A program made the position numbers and the translations under genes. A stretch of 64,000 nucleotides of DNA, taken from NCBI RefSeq assembly GCF_016616095.2, contig NZ_CP067089.2, positions 1,178,001 to 1,242,000 on the forward strand, read 5' to 3'. This DNA is from Breznakiella homolactica. GTDB taxonomy: Bacteria > Spirochaetota > Spirochaetia > Treponematales > Breznakiellaceae. The notes beneath the pieces are model-generated. The model worked only from the letters and a program-made list of their open reading frames with translations. It was not told the DNA's origin and did no database searches. Positions 62,367 to 64,000 of this stretch are shown one piece after another. Numbering within the stretch: position 1 is the stretch's first letter; each line of letters starts with the position of its first letter.

Positions 62367-62386
62367 CATAATACCATGGTATTATG
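62367..62386. promoter_or_regulatory. Perfect 20-bp palindrome between divergent operons
   Basis: Centred on ATACCATGGTAT and extending to CATA and TATG on each side, with all ten base pairs matched. It lies about 80 bp from the flavoprotein start and 114 bp from the binding-protein start, the place for a shared operator. Confidence 0.6.
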
Positions 62387-62437
62387 GATCCATAAATCAT
62401 TTTTTCAAAGTTTTTTTTATACTTTTTTGATATTTTC

Positions 62438-62469
62438 TTGACCCAGGATAAAAACGAGGACACTATAAT
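62438..62469 (+). promoter_or_regulatory. Tentative promoter of the second sugar ABC operon
   Basis: TTGACC (62438-62443) and TATAAT (62464-62469) lie 20 bp apart, longer than the usual 16-18, so a weak or activator-dependent promoter is likely. That would fit AraC control. Confidence 0.45.
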
Positions 62470-62499
62470 ACCCAACTAACCCTATAAAGGAGATTACGG

Positions 62500-63795
62500 A
62501 TGAATAAAAAAATCAGCACCCTGATGATTCTGTTCCTTTTGCTTCCCCTGGCGGTGGTCTTTTCCGGGGGAGAAAAAGACGCAGCCCCGAAAGGTCCGGT
62601 AAAACTGGTTTACATGACCGAGTGGGAACAGATGACGGAATTCAACAATTACTTTGTTGAAAAAGGCAAGGAATTCGCCGCGTTATACCCTAATGAATGC
62701 AGCGGCGTCGAAGTCATCACCGTGCCCTACTCCGGCTATGAGGCGAAATTTCTCAGCAGCTTCCATTCCAACACTCAGGTCTGCGACTTCTTTAAGGGAA
62801 TGCCCCATATATGGGCGGGGCTCTACAATTTTGCCGATCCCATGCCCAAGGCGCTGGCCGACCGTCTCAACCGGGAACTAGTTTCGTACCTGGAACCGAT
62901 TGGTATGTATGAAGGTGTCCGTTACGGCTACCCCGTGGAAGCGGGCAATTTCCAGCAGCTTTATATTAATGAAGATATGTTCCGTGAAGCGGGACTCGAT
63001 CCGGCAAAACCGCCGAGGACCTTCGACGAACTTCTGGAATACGCGAAAAAACTCGTTAAATACGATGCCAGCGGCAATGTCACCGTGGCCGGTTTCGCTC
63101 TCCGCTATTCCGGGGAAGGCCAGGGAGTGGCGGACAAGAACCTGACCATCCTGCACGCCTTCGGCGGAAAAATGTTCGATCCCGACCGGAAGGTCGCCAC
63201 CGGCGTGGTCAACAGCCCTGAATCAATCCAGGGACTGGACTGGATCAAAAAATGCCTGGACGAAAAAGTTACCAGCCTTGAAATCGGCGTGCCTGAAACG
63301 GCCTTCGGACAGGGACGGGCGGCAATGATCCTCCGGGAATCCTGGGTAAGCGGCTGGCTCGATCTGAATGCCCCCGACATTAATTACCGGATATACCCTG
63401 CCCCGGCTCAGAAGGTTGCCATCGGCGGCGGAAACCTTTTCCCCTGGGCGAACATGGTGTACAGCAACAGTCCCAACAAGGAACTGGCCTGGAAATTCCT
63501 TGACTTCCTGCTGACCAGTGAAAACGATCTCGAACAGTCAAAACGCCAGGGCCTGCTTCCGGTCATGGCCGCGGGATACGAAAGCGACTACGTGAAAAAC
63601 AGGATCGATTACCAGTCCGTCAGCGAAGTGATCAAGCGCGGCCCCGGTCCCGCCTATGATTATTACATTCCCGAAATGAACCAGCTTGCCAGTATCTTCG
63701 GGTCGGCGATTCAGGAAGTGATGTACGGCCGGGCGACATCCAAGTCTGCCCTGGACAATGCCGCCAGAAGCATGGACCAGGTTCTGAAAAACTAA
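62500..63795 (+). CDS. Sugar ABC transporter solute-binding protein
   Basis: 431 residues with a signal peptide (ISTLMILFLLLPLAVVFSGG; no clear lipobox Cys). The family 1 solute-binding fold shows VKLVYMTEWEQMTEFNNYFV, AGNFQQLYINEDMFREAGLD, PPRTFDELLEYAKKL, GQGRAAMILRESWVSGWLDL and AWKFLDFLLTSENDLEQSKR. It begins an operon that continues beyond the window. AAAGGAG stands before the ATG. The substrate is unknown; the neighbouring AraC protein is the likely regulator. Confidence 0.92.
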   Translation: MNKKISTLMILFLLLPLAVVFSGGEKDAAPKGPVKLVYMTEWEQMTEFNNYFVEKGKEFAALYPNECSGVEVITVPYSGYEAKFLSSFHSNTQVCDFFKGMPHIWAGLYNFADPMPKALADRLNRELVSYLEPIGMYEGVRYGYPVEAGNFQQLYINEDMFREAGLDPAKPPRTFDELLEYAKKLVKYDASGNVTVAGFALRYSGEGQGVADKNLTILHAFGGKMFDPDRKVATGVVNSPESIQGLDWIKKCLDEKVTSLEIGVPETAFGQGRAAMILRESWVSGWLDLNAPDINYRIYPAPAQKVAIGGGNLFPWANMVYSNSPNKELAWKFLDFLLTSENDLEQSKRQGLLPVMAAGYESDYVKNRIDYQSVSEVIKRGPGPAYDYYIPEMNQLASIFGSAIQEVMYGRATSKSALDNAARSMDQVLKN

Positions 63796-63807
63796 CTTTT
63801 GATATAC

Positions 63808-63896
63808 AGCCCGGCGGCTCAGCCGCCGGCAGCCTGCCGCGTCCGGCCGGCTTTCGGAACCGCTCCGGTTCCGCAGCCGGTCTGCCCGCAGGCAGA
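63808..63896 (+). other. Intergenic hairpins between binding protein and next ABC gene
   Basis: CCGGCGGCTCAGCCGCCGG forms one stem; a second joins CCGGCTTTCGGAACCG to CGGTTCCGCAGCCGG. There is no T-run. Such structures often protect the 3' end of the more abundant binding-protein message. Confidence 0.55.
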
Positions 63897-63930
63897 AACA
63901 GACTGTGAATTATTATCTGGAGAACGCGGC

Positions 63931-64000
63931 ATGATTAAGAGTCCTTCCCTTGCAGGAAACGGTGCCGGAAAAAAATACGCGCCAAAAAAACACCTGAGTA
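63931..64000 (+). CDS. Start of next ABC operon gene (partial, probably permease)
   Basis: ATG at 63931 with GGAG 8 bases upstream opens a frame (MIKSPSLAGNGAGKKYAPKK) that runs to the window edge. The basic N-terminus and the position after a binding-protein gene suggest a MalF-type permease, but no membrane segment is visible yet. Confidence 0.6.
   Translation, partial: MIKSPSLAGNGAGKKYAPKKHLS

Overview
The window looks like chromosome of a free-living or gut-associated spirochaete, most like a moderately GC-rich Treponema or relative. Lineage signs are a periplasmic-flagellum sheath protein FlaA (25111-26139), a spiro-SPASM radical-SAM-type protein (32999-34537), a bactofilin, and a class III cyclase / FecR / outer-membrane trio of treponemal type. 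No rRNA operon, phage, insertion sequence, CRISPR array or replication origin was seen; there is one tRNA gene (Glu).

Layout. 1-6485 is housekeeping on the minus strand: rpmE (cut by the window edge), rho, pncC/cinA-type amidohydrolase, bactofilin, a response regulator, lnt, an HU-type protein, rpsT and a 56-residue zinc-ribbon protein. 6699-8661 (+) holds an Rrf2 regulator and a membrane protein with winged-helix-like repeats. 8674-11109 (-) is a DinG-type helicase fused to a JAMM/RadC-like domain. 11716-19324 (-) is a carbohydrate island: two GH172 (DUF2961) enzymes, an ABC importer and two GntR-type regulators. 19621-23423 (+) has two enolase-superfamily enzymes around an APC permease, then tRNA-Glu. 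23727-34537 (-) has a RelA/SpoT-TPR protein, flaA, and a seven-gene tightly packed run (GerMN protein, amidase, ATP-grasp, glycosyltransferase-methyltransferase, cytidylyltransferase, GT2-like, spiro-SPASM) that looks like surface or flagellar glycan modification. 35155-38432 (+) is xseA-xseB-mutL. 38859-42747 (+) has a large beta-propeller-like membrane protein and a lipoprotein. 43230-48555 (-) is a glycerol operon (glpK, DUF1667, two FAD oxidoreductases) with a leader terminator and its antiterminator gene glpP. 48849-54238 (+) is the cyclase/FecR/OMP trio. 54444-64000 is accessory: a membrane alpha/beta hydrolase, a marR-SDR operon with twin operators, a DUF362 ferredoxin, an AraC regulator with a fumarate-reductase-like flavoprotein, and a second sugar ABC binding protein.

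The most striking signal is non-coding. At least seven copies (plus remnants) of a 105-205 bp nested palindrome lie in four intergenic gaps (11196-11710, 34585-35147, 38439-38598, 42756-43209). Each copy combines a conserved bulged core of about 39 bp, conserved shoulder motifs, and a stem of 21-22 bp whose sequence is different in every intact copy but matches itself at 20-21 of 21 positions. Outer arms are also copy-specific. Copies tend to come in inverted pairs (reverse then forward), and two pairs share an identical 22-bp hairpin between the members. I do not recognise this family; it resembles REP/BIME or folded recombination sites in logic, not in sequence.
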